NCBI RefSeq assembly: GCF_019175285.1
Contig: NC_056524.1
Span: 7,854,715 to 7,918,714 of the forward strand
Source of the DNA: Sceloporus undulatus
Lineage: Eukaryota; Chordata; Lepidosauria; Squamata; Phrynosomatidae
DNA length: 64,000 bases
Direction of reading: 5' to 3'
The notes below the pieces were generated by a model. It saw only the letters and a list, made by a program, of their open reading frames with translations. It was not told the origin of the DNA and ran no database searches. The translations under genes were made by a program, and so were the position numbers. Shown in pieces: positions 1-12,503 of the stretch. Position 1 is the first letter of the stretch. The number at the start of each line of letters is the position of its first letter.

Positions 1-576
1 ATTTAATTTAAATACTGAGGAATTTTCTGTCACAGCAACCACACTCAACAAACCTCTGCCCTAAGTTCCAGTGCTTAGAGACATGGAAAAAGGAACTGAA
101 ACTGGGAGGAAAAAGGAGTCAGATAAATTGCTAGCACAACAGGGCTGTTAATAACAGGGAGCCTTGGAGACTCTCATTCAGAGGGCCACCAGAACATGGA
201 GCCGACTTGACAGCAGTTAGTAATGAAAATGCCCACAATCAGAGATGTGAAGGACTACGGTGGCAGTGGTGGGATATATATTCACTATTCCTAGGGTCAG
301 ATATGGGGCAAAAATGGAGAAGACTTGTCTTTCAAAATGATCAGTAAACTAATGTATGAAATGAATGAAATGAAATTTTATTTATATACCACCGTATAAT
401 AAAACAATCTAAAAATACATTAAATAGTAAACAGCAGCAAGAAAAAAGACAGGACATGTCCCAACAGACCCCTAATAAGAAAAAAGTAACTAAGCCCCTC
501 TCTATCTCCCTCCCTCTAGAGAGTCCCCAACAGCGGGACCAAGCAACAGTCCTTGACACTCCGCCCTGGTGGTATA

Positions 577-786
577 GGCGGCGGACAGAGTCCCCTGGGC
601 CGCTCCTGCCTAGATGGAAAAAGGGCGACAGCGGCGTCCTCTTCGGGGGGAGCCGGCGGGCCGGCTTTTGTAGGGGCCGATCCCACCGCCCCCGCCCCCT
701 GGAGAAATGCCGCGGCGACGGCGGACAGAGTCCCCTGGGCCGCTCCTGCACAGGTGGAGAAGGGCGACGGCGGCGTCCTCTTGTAC
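577..786. repeat. GC-rich block with a ~66-bp duplicated unit
   Basis: A ~66-bp unit starting GCGGACAGAGTCCCCTGGGC appears near 580 and again near 723, each followed by a GGGCGACRGCGGCGTCCTC stretch. The surroundings are very GC- and CpG-rich compared with the AT-rich flanks. Long overlapping ORFs here on both strands are by-products of this composition. The parent element is not recognised. Confidence 0.55.
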
Positions 787-1232
787 AAGTTGAGTCTCCC
801 CGGCCCAGAATTCCAAATCCGAAATACACCAAAGACCAAAATATTTTTCATTTTTCATAGGTGGCTGAGATAGTGACACCTTTGTTTTCCACTGGTTCAG
901 TGCACAACAACTTTGTTTCATGCACAAAATTACTAAAAATATTGTGTAAAATTACCTTCAGGCTATGTATATAAGGTGTATAAAAATATAAATTATTATT
1001 ATTATTATTATTAATATTAACCTTTATTTATAAAGCGCTGTAAATTTACACCGCGCTGTACATACAATCTTTTTAATTAGACAGTTCTAAATGAATTTTG
1101 GGTTTACACTTGGGTCCCATCTTCAAGATATCTCATTAAGTATGTATTGGTATATGCAAATAAATAAAAAATAAATAAATCTGAAATCCAAGACACTTCT
1201 GATCTCAAGCATTTCAGATAAGGAAGGCTCAA
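785..1232 (+). mobile_element. MER6-like Tigger DNA transposon, interrupted
   Basis: The terminal sequence resembles the pogo/Tigger MER6 type (5' CAAGTTGAGTCTCCC, 3' GAAGGCTCAATGTG), flanked by TA. The internal text about leftover 'CATGCACAAAATTA' and 'CTTCAGGCTATGT' motifs recurs at 9097-9334, 13587-13785, 40143-40552 and 51792-52012. An L2 3' tail (about 990-1088) is inserted in it, so the Tigger copy is older than that L2 insertion. Confidence 0.6.
990..1088 (-). mobile_element. L2 LINE 3' end fragment
   Basis: An (ATT)n run is followed by AACCTTTATTTATAAAGCGC and the TGTAAATTTACA palindrome. This is the reverse complement of the 3' end of the L2 copy at 40590-42290, so only the tail of the element inserted here. 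Confidence 0.75.
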
Positions 1233-1514
1233 TGTGTATAGGAAAACAGATGTTTGTACTATCTCAAAATGCAAGGATTTTAAAAAGCTGAAAAAAATAA
1301 TCTTAATTGTAAACTGCTATGAGTCCAAATTTTGGAAGAAAAGTGGGATACAAAGGGATAGAACAACAACAGGAATATTTTTGTTGATAATAACGACAGC
1401 AATGTACCTCATTGCATTCACTAATTCACAGAGGTATTTGCTTGAATACTAAAAGATTCAACAGCTCGTAGTTCACCTTTTACTAAGCTTAATGTTAATT
1501 GCTTGAATAAAAGT

Positions 1515-2310
1515 TATAGAATCATAGAGTTGGAAGAGACCGCAAGGGCCATCCAGTCCAACCCCATTCTGCCATGCAGGAAATCCAAATCAAAGCATCC
1601 CTGACAGATGGCCATCCAGCCTCTGTTTAAAGACTTCCAAGGAAGGAGACTCTATCACCCTCCGAGGGAGTGCATTCCATTGTCAAACAGCCCTAACTGT
1701 CAGGAAGTTCCTCCTAATGTTCAGGTGGAATCTCTTTTCCTGTAGCTTGCATCCATTGTTCCGGGTCCTGTTCTCTGGAGCAGCAGAAAACAAGCTTGCT
1801 CCCTCCTCAATATGACATCCTTTCAAATATTTAAACAGGGCTATCATATCACCTCTTAACCTTCTTTTCTCCAGGCTAAATATCCCCAGCTCCCTAAGTC
1901 GTTCCTCATAGGGCATGGTTTCCGGACCCTTCACCATTTTTGTTGCCCACCTTTGGACACGCTCCAGTTTCTCAATGTCCTTTCTGAATTGTGGTGCCCA
2001 GAACTGGGACACAGTTCTAGGTGGGGCCTGACCAAAGCAGAATACAGTGGCACTATTACTTCTCTTGATCTAGACACTATACTTTTATTGATGCAGCCTA
2101 AAATTGCATCGGCCTTCTTAGCTGCTGCATCACACTGTTCACTCATGTTGAACTTGGGTCTACTTGGACTCCTAGATCCCTTTCACACATAGTTTCATTC
2201 AGCCAGGTGTCACCCATCCTATATCTGTGCATTTTATTTTTCCGCCCTAAGTGCAATACCTTACATTTCTCCGTGTTGAATTTCATTTTGTTAGCTTTGG
2301 ATTAGAGGAT
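1515..2310 (-). mobile_element. CR1 LINE, 5'-truncated 3' end
   Basis: On the minus strand the translation is the typical CR1 reverse-transcriptase C-terminus, with pieces such as [47 protein letters not shown] and [19 protein letters not shown] in order. It ends in the CR1 terminal region near 1515 (ATAGAATCATAGAGTTGGAA as read on the plus strand). The frame shifts between segments, so this is a dead copy. Shorter CR1 copies lie at 43711, 44892, 49446, 55124 and 58600. Confidence 0.9.
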
Positions 2311-3132
2311 TAGAGGCCAGAATCTGAAGTATGGGTTCACAAATTTAGTCTCCATGGTTCCTATATGTTTTTCTTTTGGTAGATGTGAAGCTGAGCTCAA
2401 TTAGAACAAGTCCTTACCCCAAACTTTAATCCTGGAGATGGAATTGGGGGGAGGCATGTAGACTCTACTGTCACACAGGATTTACAACAGGGTGGGGAAA
2501 GGGCAGTGTGCAGGCTGTATGAGAGACCTTCAGGCCATTTTGTCACCCTCAGGGCTATCCAGGGCTAAGTCAAATATTTTCTTCACATCCCACCCCCCCC
2601 CATGCCCTCTGGGGGACAGAGGCATTTCTGCTATATTTTAACCCCAAGATAGATATTCAAAAACACAAACGAAGTGAAAAGGAAATAATTTCCAGGTTGC
2701 TTCCTGTTGTCAAAAAAAGGCCTTTCCTGGGCCTAAAATGGCCATGGAGACCCCAAAAACATGAGGGTATCTGGGGGGCAAATATTTAGATGCATATGTG
2801 TGCTCTCCCTCTCTTTTTCATGCACATCATCTATCTGACAAAGTGAATAGCGTATGTATGACAATGTGAGCTCCTAAAATGAAGGCTGAAATAAAAATTT
2901 AGTCAGATTGCTCCCCTGCTAGGACATTTCAAGAACTAAACATATATTTAGCCAGAAGCACATAACTAGGTATCTTCAGTGATGTGAGCCCGTCCACAAC
3001 AGTATATGCCCAAGCTATAACTGGCTACAACATAAGAGTTTGTACAAAAGCCTACCATTTTCTGGCTTTCCTAACTGCAATATATCATCTCATAAGGAAA
3101 TGTTAAAACATGCTATGCAAAACTCATTGTAC

Positions 3133-3224
3133 CTTAATTAAGTATTTTTCCCATCGATCTGCTGTGACAGACTTCCCAATCTTTCTCATCAGTTTGAGAT
3201 GAAGTTCTACCAGCTCTCTTGGAA
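3133..3224 (-). CDS. RSF1: RSF1 exon 2 (remodeling and spacing factor 1)
   Basis: RSF1 is the large subunit of the RSF chromatin-remodelling complex. It pairs with the ISWI ATPase SMARCA5/SNF2H in the nucleus and helps assemble and space nucleosomes. This 92-nt exon reads (G)TT then 30 codons: PRELVELHLKLMRKIGKSV, then TADRWEKYLIK. That is nearly identical to my recollection of the vertebrate RSF1 N-terminal region just after exon 1. The acceptor is TTTCTAG next to 3224 and the donor is GTACAA next to 3133. The first two bases complete a valine codon with the final G of exon 1, so the phase agrees exactly. The next exon is not in the window. Confidence 0.96.
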
Positions 3225-3818
3225 CTAGAAACCAGAAACAAGGGAAGAGCAGTTTAGACCAGTTCTAAATGGTACAAGTTCATCATTACAAGACGAATTT
3301 GAAACGGTTACCAAACTTAAGAAGAATGAAAGCCCTAGAAGAGGATGGGCTCACCCACACAGAGTAATCTACAGTTTTTAACATCCTGACCATGCATATT
3401 GTGTAGAACAGCACAGTGCGCTAGCGGTGACATTTCTTTTCATCTGCTGGCTGCTGCCACAGCTGGCATCAAAAAAGCAAGAAGGTTGAAAGAAAGAAAA
3501 AAATCACAGCAACATGTTCCATGTAATGTTTCTATTTGTCCTACTCATGCACTTACAAAATGTCATGTCTGCATGACTAACAGAGTATGTTCAAGACTCC
3601 AAGGTCTGTGACACCTGTTACAGGGAACTGACAACATATTCATATTGTACTGTTGTACTTACATAACTGTTATAATTGTTAGTATGTATGTTAATAGCTC
3701 CCTATGTTTTATGTTACAAAACAGGAGTTGGTTAAATCCCACAAACCTATTTATGCACTTTACGCTAAGAAGTATGCTGACTACAAAAACCTATTGGAAA
3801 ATGTATTACTTAACAGGA

Positions 3819-3820
<2 letters not shown>

Positions 3821-3862
<42 letters not shown>

Positions 3863-3990
3863 TACTTTATTTGTATATTCCGGAACGATCAAAGCGGTTC
3901 ACAGAGTCTTTAAAAAACACACATCATAAAAACACATATCATAACATATCTATACAGTTAAATACCAATAAAAACCAAAGCAGCATATAA
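3821..3990 (-). repeat. (ATA)n microsatellite plus LINE 3' tail
   Basis: About 14 ATA units are followed by ATACTTTATTTGTATATTCC and a GCGGTTCACA motif. This is a typical LINE 3' end read backwards, where the triplet repeat is the LINE's own terminal tail. Confidence 0.55.
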
Positions 3991-4909
3991 AACGGTCTAT
4001 AAACCAATGGTGTGGGTTTTTGGGGGAAATAGACCTGGAAAAATGTCTTGCAGATTTCCAGTGCTCTAAATAATGTCATCAGCATGTTTGGTTTAAATGT
4101 TATATTTGAACACAGTATATGGAAATTATTTTATTGGAATATTTTCAAGAATGTTAACAGAATAGCATGTACTTCCTTCATATTTAACAAAAATTACTCC
4201 AACTGAGAGAACACTGTTTTTAAATAATATATATAAATAAATATCAACAGTTTAACCTTCTTTTGCTAAGGCAGAACTATAATCCCTACAGCTACACATT
4301 CCATCTGAAGTTGAGAGACAACTTATTCAGTACTAGATGAAAAATCTATTTTACTGAAGGATGACTGTGAACTTATAGGCATGAAGGCAACATACCACAC
4401 TACTATCTGCAATACTGCAATACTGAATGACTGAGAAGTAAGATATATTGCAAAACAGAAACAAGCTTAATGGTGTGTTTGTTAGTCTGCTCCTCTGAGT
4501 ACTCTGGTTTGTCAATGCTTGTTCACAAGTTCACATCCTATATTTCACACACATGTGCAAAAAGGGTCATGGTTAAACATCTTCCCATAAGATATTTTAT
4601 TTGGCTGGCTTTCGTGGAGTGCCTCTAACTTCAAAACTTGACCAAGCGTCACTTTTTCTACTGATGGTGGGTTAATTTCTGTTGACAAAATATATAAATG
4701 TATATATTTAAAATCAAGGGGATAGTTTTAAGAATTTGAAAGAGGGAACCTGTCAAAAGATGTAAAATGAAACACAGGTTAATAGTAAAAGAAAATAAAT
4801 AAATTGTGTTCATCTTACTTTATTCATTTCTATCCCGTCCTTCTCCCGCAAATGGGACACAGTCGAGGACCTATCAACTCACATAAAGCCTGAGTCATAG
4901 AACTACCAA

Positions 4910-4973
<64 letters not shown>

Positions 4974-5066
4974 CTTTATTTATAAAGCGCTGTAAATTTA
5001 CACAGCGCTGTACATACAGTCATTTTAATTAGACGGTTCCCTGCCCTCAGGCTTACAATCTAAAAA
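4910..5066 (-). mobile_element. L2 LINE 3' end with (TTA)n tail
   Basis: A ~60-bp TTA/ATT run precedes AACCTTTATTTATAAAGCGC, TGTAAATTTACA and TTAATTAGACGGTTCCCTGC. This is the reverse complement of the 3' UTR at 42190-42290. The insert is only ~160 bp, a strongly 5'-truncated copy. Confidence 0.8.
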
Positions 5067-7795
5067 GACACCACACTGACCATAATACTGAACTGTGATG
5101 GCTGATTAAGAGGGAAAAAATGCTCTCTTATTTAGCTTGGCTATAATTTGTAGACTTCTGTCATGGAGATTATCGTTGCTGTTCTTGTTTTGAAAGTTGT
5201 AGACTAGACAGGACAAAGCACCCAGCCCTGCATTCCTTCATTCTGTGCCATGAAGTTCAACCATTCAGCACCAAGATTAGATATTTGCTAAAACAGTATT
5301 TTACTTCTCAAGGTGAGATTAATGTCTGGCTATGATAAAGACACTTCTACTTGTGCCTTATCAATACATTCTCTGTCAGTTCTCATATGACTCATACGAC
5401 TGTGAGAAATTTAAAGCTAGGAGCTAAACTACAGTGGCACCAAGCGGCAGAACTGAGCAATGCTCTACTGAAATTCAGAGTTTTCCCTTTAAAGGGTCCA
5501 GATGTGAAAAATGTGAGGGCAGCCAGCCAAGTATTACCAGTATTTGATCCATAGAGAAGCCAGAAAATGGGACAGCCATCAATGAATTTCAATCTCTCTG
5601 CTGTAAGCTTCATATAGGAAACATTCTCCAGGAAAAAAATAATAGTAAGTTGAGGCTGAATCTCAGCAATCTAAACTATTCCCAAGACCCACCAAAAGCA
5701 TTAGTTTCCTTATCTTTATACCTCAGAAGAAAAAAAGTTATTTTGTGCAAAACTTCCAGCGCTATATAAATAAACTTTAAGGATAATTATAATAATAGCA
5801 AATGTACCCCAGTTTATCCTCTGGATCAACTCTGACCCCCGGGGCAGCAAATACACACGTTCACATGTTCCTTCATGAAATTAATACTGCGTCCATCCAA
5901 ACCCTGTACTTAGAAAGCTGGCTGCAAAGCAGTCTGGAATGCTCCACACTAGTCAAAGTACATTCTCTGCTGCTGTTTCAGTAAGCTAGTGGTTTAGTTT
6001 GTCTTGTATTTGCATGTCGGGGAGGGTGGGAACTTTGGGATCTGCCAGCCAGAGAAAGGGGGGAAAGAAAAGAAGAGCAAAGAGAAAAACCTTGGCATCA
6101 AAAACAGGCTGCAGAGATTGTTAAAAGACTGTGAAAGCTAACACTTTTTGTGGGGGGAGGAAGGAAAGGACCAGATTCAGTTTGCAGGACAGGGGATAAC
6201 TGAGAGCAGGGTGGAATGAAATGAGAAAGATTAGATGGGAGAGAACAAGTGCCTGGCACAGACTCCATGGAAGTAAAGCAAAAGGGATGAGAGAGGGAGG
6301 GAGAGAGGGATGTTTGCGAAAAATGGAGGAAGGGGAGTAATAGCAGCAGTACTACCAACATTTAAAGCCAATTCCTCTGTCAAATATTTCTCCAAAACAC
6401 ACAAAATTTGCAGATGTCTTTCAGGACCTATTAGGGAAAAATATATACAAAAATCTCATCAAAACAACAATGAAAGAAGCTTGAAAACTCTCCAAAACTC
6501 TTCTCTGGAAGAAAAGCTGGGTGTGATAGGAAACCCCCAGAGACTGCAGTTTGTTAAAATGGCCACGCAGGAAGTGTTTGGCAGGTTTAATAGAGTTCAT
6601 GGGTTCAAAACAGATTTTAGATTTAAACCAGGGCGGGGGAGTAGGAGTAAGGAGCAAGGAATAAAGGAGTAAGAGGTTTTTACAGGAGTAGGAGAAGGAA
6701 TAAGGAGTAACAAAATATATTTGCTACTCCTTATTCCCATGCAAACACCATTTTTATTTTTTATTTTATTTTTATTTTTAATTGAAGAGTACAGCAGGAG
6801 TAACATTAAGAAACAATATCTTAGTTGGGAGTAGAACAAGAGTAACCCCAAAATCACTAGTGCTCTTTGGCCCAGATTTAAACAAAGGAATAATGGAGGA
6901 GGCAACCCTAGCTGTTACACCCAGCCATTTTGAAAGATAGGACAGATCTAGTATAGATGGAGAATCTCAATTCTTTTATACTACTACACAATTATATCAC
7001 TTTGACCCCACTTTAAACACCAGAATTCTCTGGTAAGTCACCAAACTAGAAATCCCACAGGATGCAACCATGACAGTAAAAGAAGTACAAAGATACTATA
7101 ACTCTGCAATACGACAAAAGACTTCAGTGGGCCTCCAACCCACAGCCAAAATCAGAAGCACAATTTATTCTAATTTATATTCCACCTTCCTCCCGCATTC
7201 GAGACTCAAGGAGCATTACCACTGAATAATACTAGCACAGTTAAAACCTAAAAATGAACAACAGCATTAAACATTTTAACACATTTTTAAATAAATGAAT
7301 AGAAGAAAAATGGAGCACTCACTCAATGAAAAGTCTCTTATACAGCAGGAGTTGTGAAAACGGAGAGGGGAAGTTTTAGTCCCCCTGAAGCCTTCCTACC
7401 CCCCCCCCAAATTAAAAAAAAATATGGAATATTTTATTTTAGAATGATGATTAAAATGTTTAAGACAAAGAGAAAGGACATTACTTGACTCCATGCAGAA
7501 TTATTGAAGGCCTAATCGTTTTCTCTGCTTTACTAACGTTAAGGTTTTTCTGTTTGTGCGGAGAGAGACTCTGCCTGCTCTTCCAACTAGCAAAACCATA
7601 TATGTGGGTGTGTTTATTCATTAAATAACAACATTAAGAATAAAAATAGCATAAAGCCACAGTCTTCCCCACCTCAACAAAACTGACAAAACGATCATTC
7701 ACACTGACAAATAACCAATAAAAACAAGATCAAACAAATAACATATTGACAACAGCATATGTATTGACTTCCTTCCTAACAGTTCTTGTTTAATA

Positions 7796-7796
<1 letters not shown>

Positions 7797-7842
<46 letters not shown>

Positions 7843-7925
7843 TAATTTATTTATAGCTCGCCTAATCACAAGGAATCCAGGCGGCTTACATTAAAAATAC
7901 AATAAAATTCCAAATTAATCCCTTC
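7797..7925 (-). repeat. (AAT)n microsatellite and LINE 3' tail
   Basis: About 15 AAT units are followed by TTTATTTATAGCTCGCCTAA and CCAGGCGGCTTACA, the reverse of a LINE 3' UTR end. A similar old tail without a microsatellite lies at about 7165-7230. Confidence 0.5.
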
Positions 7926-8275
7926 CCAACCCCCCATCCCTGTTATAAAACTACAATATAGGATAATCAGAATTTAAAAACACTAAAATACAATAGGATA
8001 GAAATTTGGGGAAACTGGACGGATAGAGAGACTGAATTCAGCTGAACCATCTTTCTCTGAGTCTTTACCTGCAATTCTTTCATTGTCTGAATAATCAAGC
8101 TACATTGTGAGTTTGATATGACACAGTAACAAAACCAAATCTTTACACCCCTGGACCTTGTAGCTCCATCTGTTAACTTCAATTTGTAATCATCCTCTGA
8201 TTAAACTGTATTTTTAATACAGAAAACATTCATGGGTAGCTGTGTTGGCCATTTAACAAATACAAACAAAAATCT

Positions 8276-8352
8276 GAAGTCGAAGGCTTTCATGGCCGGC
8301 ATCCATAGTTTTTTGTGGGTTTTTCGGGCTATGTGGCCATGTTCTAGTATAT
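8276..8352 (-). mobile_element. Fragment of fold-back/Penelope-like element
   Basis: The text GAAGTCGAAGGCTTTCATGG, then TTTTTTGTGGGTTTTTCGGG, then GTGGCCATGTTCTAG matches one arm of the fold-back element at 54931-55126 and the hairpin at 50798-50898. Only one arm is present. Assignment to Penelope-like retroelements is from memory of similar reptile repeats and is uncertain. Confidence 0.45.
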
Positions 8353-9096
8353 TTCCATTCCAGTGAGGTCACAGAAAATTGACATAATTTTAATACATCA
8401 AAGGTGAATTTCATATTCCCAAAGTAAAGTTTCAAAATGACTTTCAAATATGTAAAGTGGAGATTAATATTGCATTTTTCAATTTTTCTGATTTTCTCCC
8501 GAAAATGAGTGTGTATGTGTGTGTGTGTTTCTTTTTCATTTCTTTCCAAACCAGTTTAAAGCCCTCATTTTAAAGGAAACCATGAAAGGCAATATGCCAT
8601 GGTGAACGAAAAGGAAAGAGGTTAGCTATGAGGAAAGAGAGGAGGTGTACAAGCTCATCCTCCCACCATCCCTTGAACATGGTTAACAGACTGGAGAAAA
8701 ATGGCACTGAGTGAACCATGCCAAGAAAAATAGCCTTCCATAGAAATTATATTCTGCTCTGCAGGTCTAAAATAACTGACAATAAAGCAAATGTGAGGAG
8801 TCCGACACACCAAAGAGTTTGTAAGGGTTTGATAACACAAGCAATCATCTCCTGAAAAAGCTGAAGCTGCCCAACACAGAAAGAACACAAATACATATTG
8901 TGATTCTTTCTCCATATAAACATCATAGTTCAAAAATATTTTGAAATCAGTGTGCTAAATTTCCCCCTAAAACCAATATGAAAACTCAAAAGCCCAAATG
9001 AATAAGTGCAGTAAGACAAGGCTAATCCTCATTCCACATGTCAATGTATAAATGTTAAAACATCAAAATTACTATAGCCTAACATTTAAAATACTA

Positions 9097-9334
9097 CAGT
9101 GTGAGTCTCCCTTGTACATGAACTTTGATTTGTGCACAAAATTTTTGAAAATGTTGTGTATAAAATTGCCTTCAGGCTATGTCTATAAAGTGTATATGAA
9201 ACATAAATGAACTGCATGTTTAGACTTGGGTCCCATCTCCAAGATGTCTCAGGGTGTGTGTGTATACACACAAATATTTAAAAATCCAAAATACTTCTGG
9301 TCCCAAGTATTTCAGATAAGGGAGACTCAACCTG
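9097..9334 (-). mobile_element. MER6-like Tigger MITE, TA duplication
   Basis: Ends are CAGTGTGAGTCTCCCTTG and AAGGGAGACTCAACCTG, inverted copies of each other, with TA on both sides (9095-9096, 9335-9336). It has no coding capacity at 238 bp. It shares its body with the copies at 785, 13587, 40143 and 51792. Confidence 0.75.
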
Positions 9335-9501
9335 TATTACAACTATTTGCAATTTTAAGGTGACATTTACAGTACTTCAGAATCTTCCTCTCTCATTCAC
9401 AGTAACTATGAACAAGATATGAACTGTTACGTCCATCTTCAACATGGTAAATCAGAGATGAGAAACTATAGAAGGCTAGGGACCCACATTAGCGTCTTAG
9501 G

Positions 9502-10899
9502 TAGGGATGCCATATCCCGCCTGCAGGCGGGGCAATCCCACTTTTGGCGGTCCTGGCCGGGTCCCGGTCTGGTTCCCCACCCAAAGCAGGACTGCCCCGC
9601 CCACGGCCACCCACCTCCTCCTCCTCCGCCCCCACGTGCACCCTGTGTATGGCCGTGGCTGCTCATGCAGCCGGCTGGCCATTCACTTCCGCCTCCTCCT
9701 CCACGTGCGCCCTGCTTATGGCCGCTTCTGTGCGACCGCGCTGGGCGCTTGCCTTGGCCCCCATCAGCAGGCAGCTCGGGCGGAGGCAGAGGAGGAGGAG
9801 GCGGAGGGTCCGCCCGAGCTGCCTGTATAGCCCTGCGTGCAGGCGCGCAAGCAGGGCGAGTGTGCGCTTCCGCCGGCCGGGGCCAAGGCAAGCACCCAGC
9901 ACGGTCATGCAGAAGCGCGCGAGGTGGAGGCAGAGATGCCTGCCTGCCTTGCGCGCTCCCCAACCGTGTGCACCGGCCGCAGGCAGGCAGCCACCCACCT
10001 CCTCTTCTGCCTCCGCCTCACACGCTTCTGTGCAACCGAGCTGGGTGCTTGCCTTGGCCCCGGCCGGCGGCAGCGCACACTTGTCCCTGCTTGGGCGCCT
10101 GCGCGCGGGGCTATACAGGCAGAGGAGGAGGAGGTGGCTGCCTGCCTGCCGCTGGAGTGTGCGGAGGGGGAGCGCGCCAAGGCAGAGGAGGAGGGATGAA
10201 GGAGAGGAGGATGAAGGAGGAAGAAGAGGAGGAGGAGGAATGAGGAGGAAGAAGAGGAGGAGGGATGAAGGAGGAAGGAGGAGGAAGAAGAGGAGGAGGA
10301 GGATTTCCATTCCATTTGTACAGGTTTGCTTTGTTTTAACAAGGATACTGGTGATGATGATGGTGGTGGTGGTGGTGGTGGTGGTATTGATATCAGCAAG
10401 CCTCTGAGGTGATTTTTACAAACTCATGCGCAGTGAAGAAAAACCACAGTCCCTTGACCAAGTACACACTTCTGAGAAGTACAGTTGAACCCGAGGGCAA
10501 ATCACTTCTTGTGAGACCACCTTGACATGTTCAATATGCATAGCCATGTGAACCCATGTTCAGTGTGAAACCCAAAGAGTTTGGTTATGCAATAAACCTC
10601 TGAAATATGCAAGAGATGGCCATGTTAAGTAAAGCCATGTTCAATGCCCAAATGTGCTGTTTGGAATGGGGGGAGGGGGTGTTTGGCCAGAAAGGGAAGT
10701 ACATTTCTGCCATCTGTTTAGGAATAATGCCAAAATGCCCTCCATTTTGATCATGCCTAAGAAACATGCATTTATATTAACATATTTTAAAAAAATATCC
10801 AATTTTTTCGTGTGCTCCATCTTAAAAAAAAAGTGCTACATCTGCGAAATTTGTCCTACATTTGTGCCGGTTTGGAGGTCCTGACTTATGGCAACCCTA
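9502..10899. mobile_element. GC-rich non-autonomous hAT-like transposon, 1.4 kb
   Basis: The ends are TAGGGATGCCATA and TTATGGCAACCCTA (inverted), flanked by an exact 8-bp duplication GTCTTAGG at 9494-9501 and 10900-10907. The 8-bp duplication fits the hAT superfamily. The 5' 700 bp is strongly CpG-rich and contains internal near-repeats of GCTGGGYGCTTGCCTTGGCCCC-like text; this is followed by a GAGGAG purine tract (about 10195-10305) and a GGT repeat (about 10358-10384). Several long proline/arginine-rich ORFs on both strands are composition artefacts. I see no transposase motif. The last ~140 bp resembles part of the element at 32391-32803. Confidence 0.75.
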
Positions 10900-10907
10900 G
10901 TCTTAGG

Positions 10908-11330
10908 GGACTTTAAACGGCTGAACCTGCTCCAGCTTGGAGTGCTATGGATGAAAAAATATTTTTTGCCCCTGAATGCTACTAGAAAGTATGGGGGGGG
11001 GGGCTTTTCACCATACTTTGGGTTTCAAAGAAAGGCCTCTCCTGGGCCTAAAGTGGCCCAGGATACTCACAAAATGTGGTGAAAATGAACCCCATGCCCC
11101 CAGTGGACATTATGGAGCATTTGGGGACAAAACAGGGCCCAAAACCCCTGGTGGCCTCCAAACATAGTGGGAAAAATTGCATTAAAAATAAAGCCCTTGG
11201 GGGACATGGGGGACCACAAAAAGACCCCCCCCGGGGCAATGTGTGGCTGTGGGTCTCACTTTGCCGACCTTGTGGTAAACAAAGCCTTCAAACTAGGACT
11301 CCAAGCCAGCCGCATATGAGAAAGGCCTAA
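10908..11330. repeat. Unnamed dispersed repeat
   Basis: This has no recognised gene. It carries AAAGGCCTCTCCTGGGCCTA and neighbouring text that recurs in similar form near 2720-2740, so it is a multicopy element of unknown class. Confidence 0.35.
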
Positions 11331-11873
11331 CCAAAGACTGAGTGTAAATTACTCTTTACCAGCCATGGTGCCTTCCGTAAGTACTGCATTACAACTCCCA
11401 TCAACCCAAATCAGAGTCAAAACCCTGTACATCTGTAGACAAGATGGAACAGTACTGTGCAGAACTAATTTTCAACCTTTGATCCTCTAGATATTTTGGT
11501 GTTCAGTTCTCAGAATCTGCAGTTAGCATAGCCAATGGTCAAGGAGATGAAATCCTCAACGTTTGGAGGACCAAAGTAGAAGACCACTGATCTATATTAT
11601 ACTGGCTCCCTTTCTCTTATTTAGACACAGAGAGTTGGTGTAATCTAATGACCAGTGATCAATTAACTACTTCAAGACCTAGATACATAATTTTTAAATG
11701 AAAGTATAGCTGCTTAGACTGCTATCTACCCTAAACATCTACTATCCCAAACCAAAGCAATGAAGTAGCTTAATCTATTCTCTGTCCCTATATGAATGAA
11801 TATAGGACAAGCACTGCAGGCATCTACAAAGTGTCTTCAGAAATATATACAGTCCAGTATCTGGTAGTTACTA

Positions 11874-12101
11874 CAGTCATCCCTCCTTATCCACAGATTT
11901 TTTATCCACAGATTCAAACATCCATGGCTTGAGAATACTTTAAAAGTATAGAAATTCCAAAAAGCAAAGCTTGATTTTGCCGTTTTATATGAGGGACACT
12001 ATTTAGTATGCTGCTGTATTTAATGGGACTTGAGCATCCATGGATTTTGGTATCCAAGGGGGTCCTGGCACCAAACTGCAGAGGATACCAAGGGCCCACT
12101 G
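11874..12101. mobile_element. Tigger-like MITE, 228 bp, TA duplication
   Basis: Starts CAGTCATCCCTCCTTATCCA and ends with the inverted counterpart (ATACCAAGGGCCCACTG), with TA at 11872-11873 and 12102-12103. This is the classic pogo/Tigger end structure. Its 3' part also occurs at 37960-38052. Confidence 0.8.
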
Positions 12102-12503
12102 TAGTTTGTACATAAGTAGTAACAAATAACAGATGGTTAGTCAATCATCACTCAAAATATACAAGTCAGATTTTTTCCAGACTGAACTGAGACACTGATC
12201 AAGATGGGTATATGACTAGGCAGCAGTAGGGATAAAAACAATTTTAAAAATTATTGCAAAAAAACAACAACCTATAGTACAGTACTGTCACATAAGAGGA
12301 CAAATGTGGCTGGAAAAGGCAGCACATAAGCAACATACCCAAGACTGAGGAAGAAACAGTAATGGACCATTCAACGCTGACAGGACCCTTCTTGCTGGAT
12401 TGTAAAAATTCAACTTGTTCAGTGACCATTTAGGCTCTACTGTATCTAATCTTCCGACAAATTAGCCTCCTGAAGCACAGCAGTAATAATTGTCATTGCA
12501 CAT

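Larger units (their letters stand above)
1..3132 (-). other. RSF1: RSF1 intron 2, partial, made of repeats
   Basis: This lies beyond the splice donor of RSF1 exon 2 on the minus strand. I searched it for the next conserved RSF1 exon and did not find it, so the rest of the gene lies to the left of the window. It contains an RTE/BovB-like 3' end (about 145-230), a GC-rich duplicated block, a MER6-like Tigger element interrupted by an L2 tail, and a CR1 3' end. About 2310-3130 has no recognised gene. Within it, about 2690-2790 resembles a stretch near 11020-11130, so it is an unnamed dispersed repeat. Confidence 0.7.

Noticed and set aside
5351-5613. Opposed 67- and 73-residue ORFs
   Set aside because: No similarity recognised, no splice or promoter context, and length is within chance expectation.
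9419-10407. Long overlapping proline/arginine/serine-rich ORFs on both strands (up to 287 residues)
   Set aside because: They lie inside the GC-rich hAT-like element; stop codons are rare there because of composition. There are no domains, no splice logic and no similarity to known proteins.
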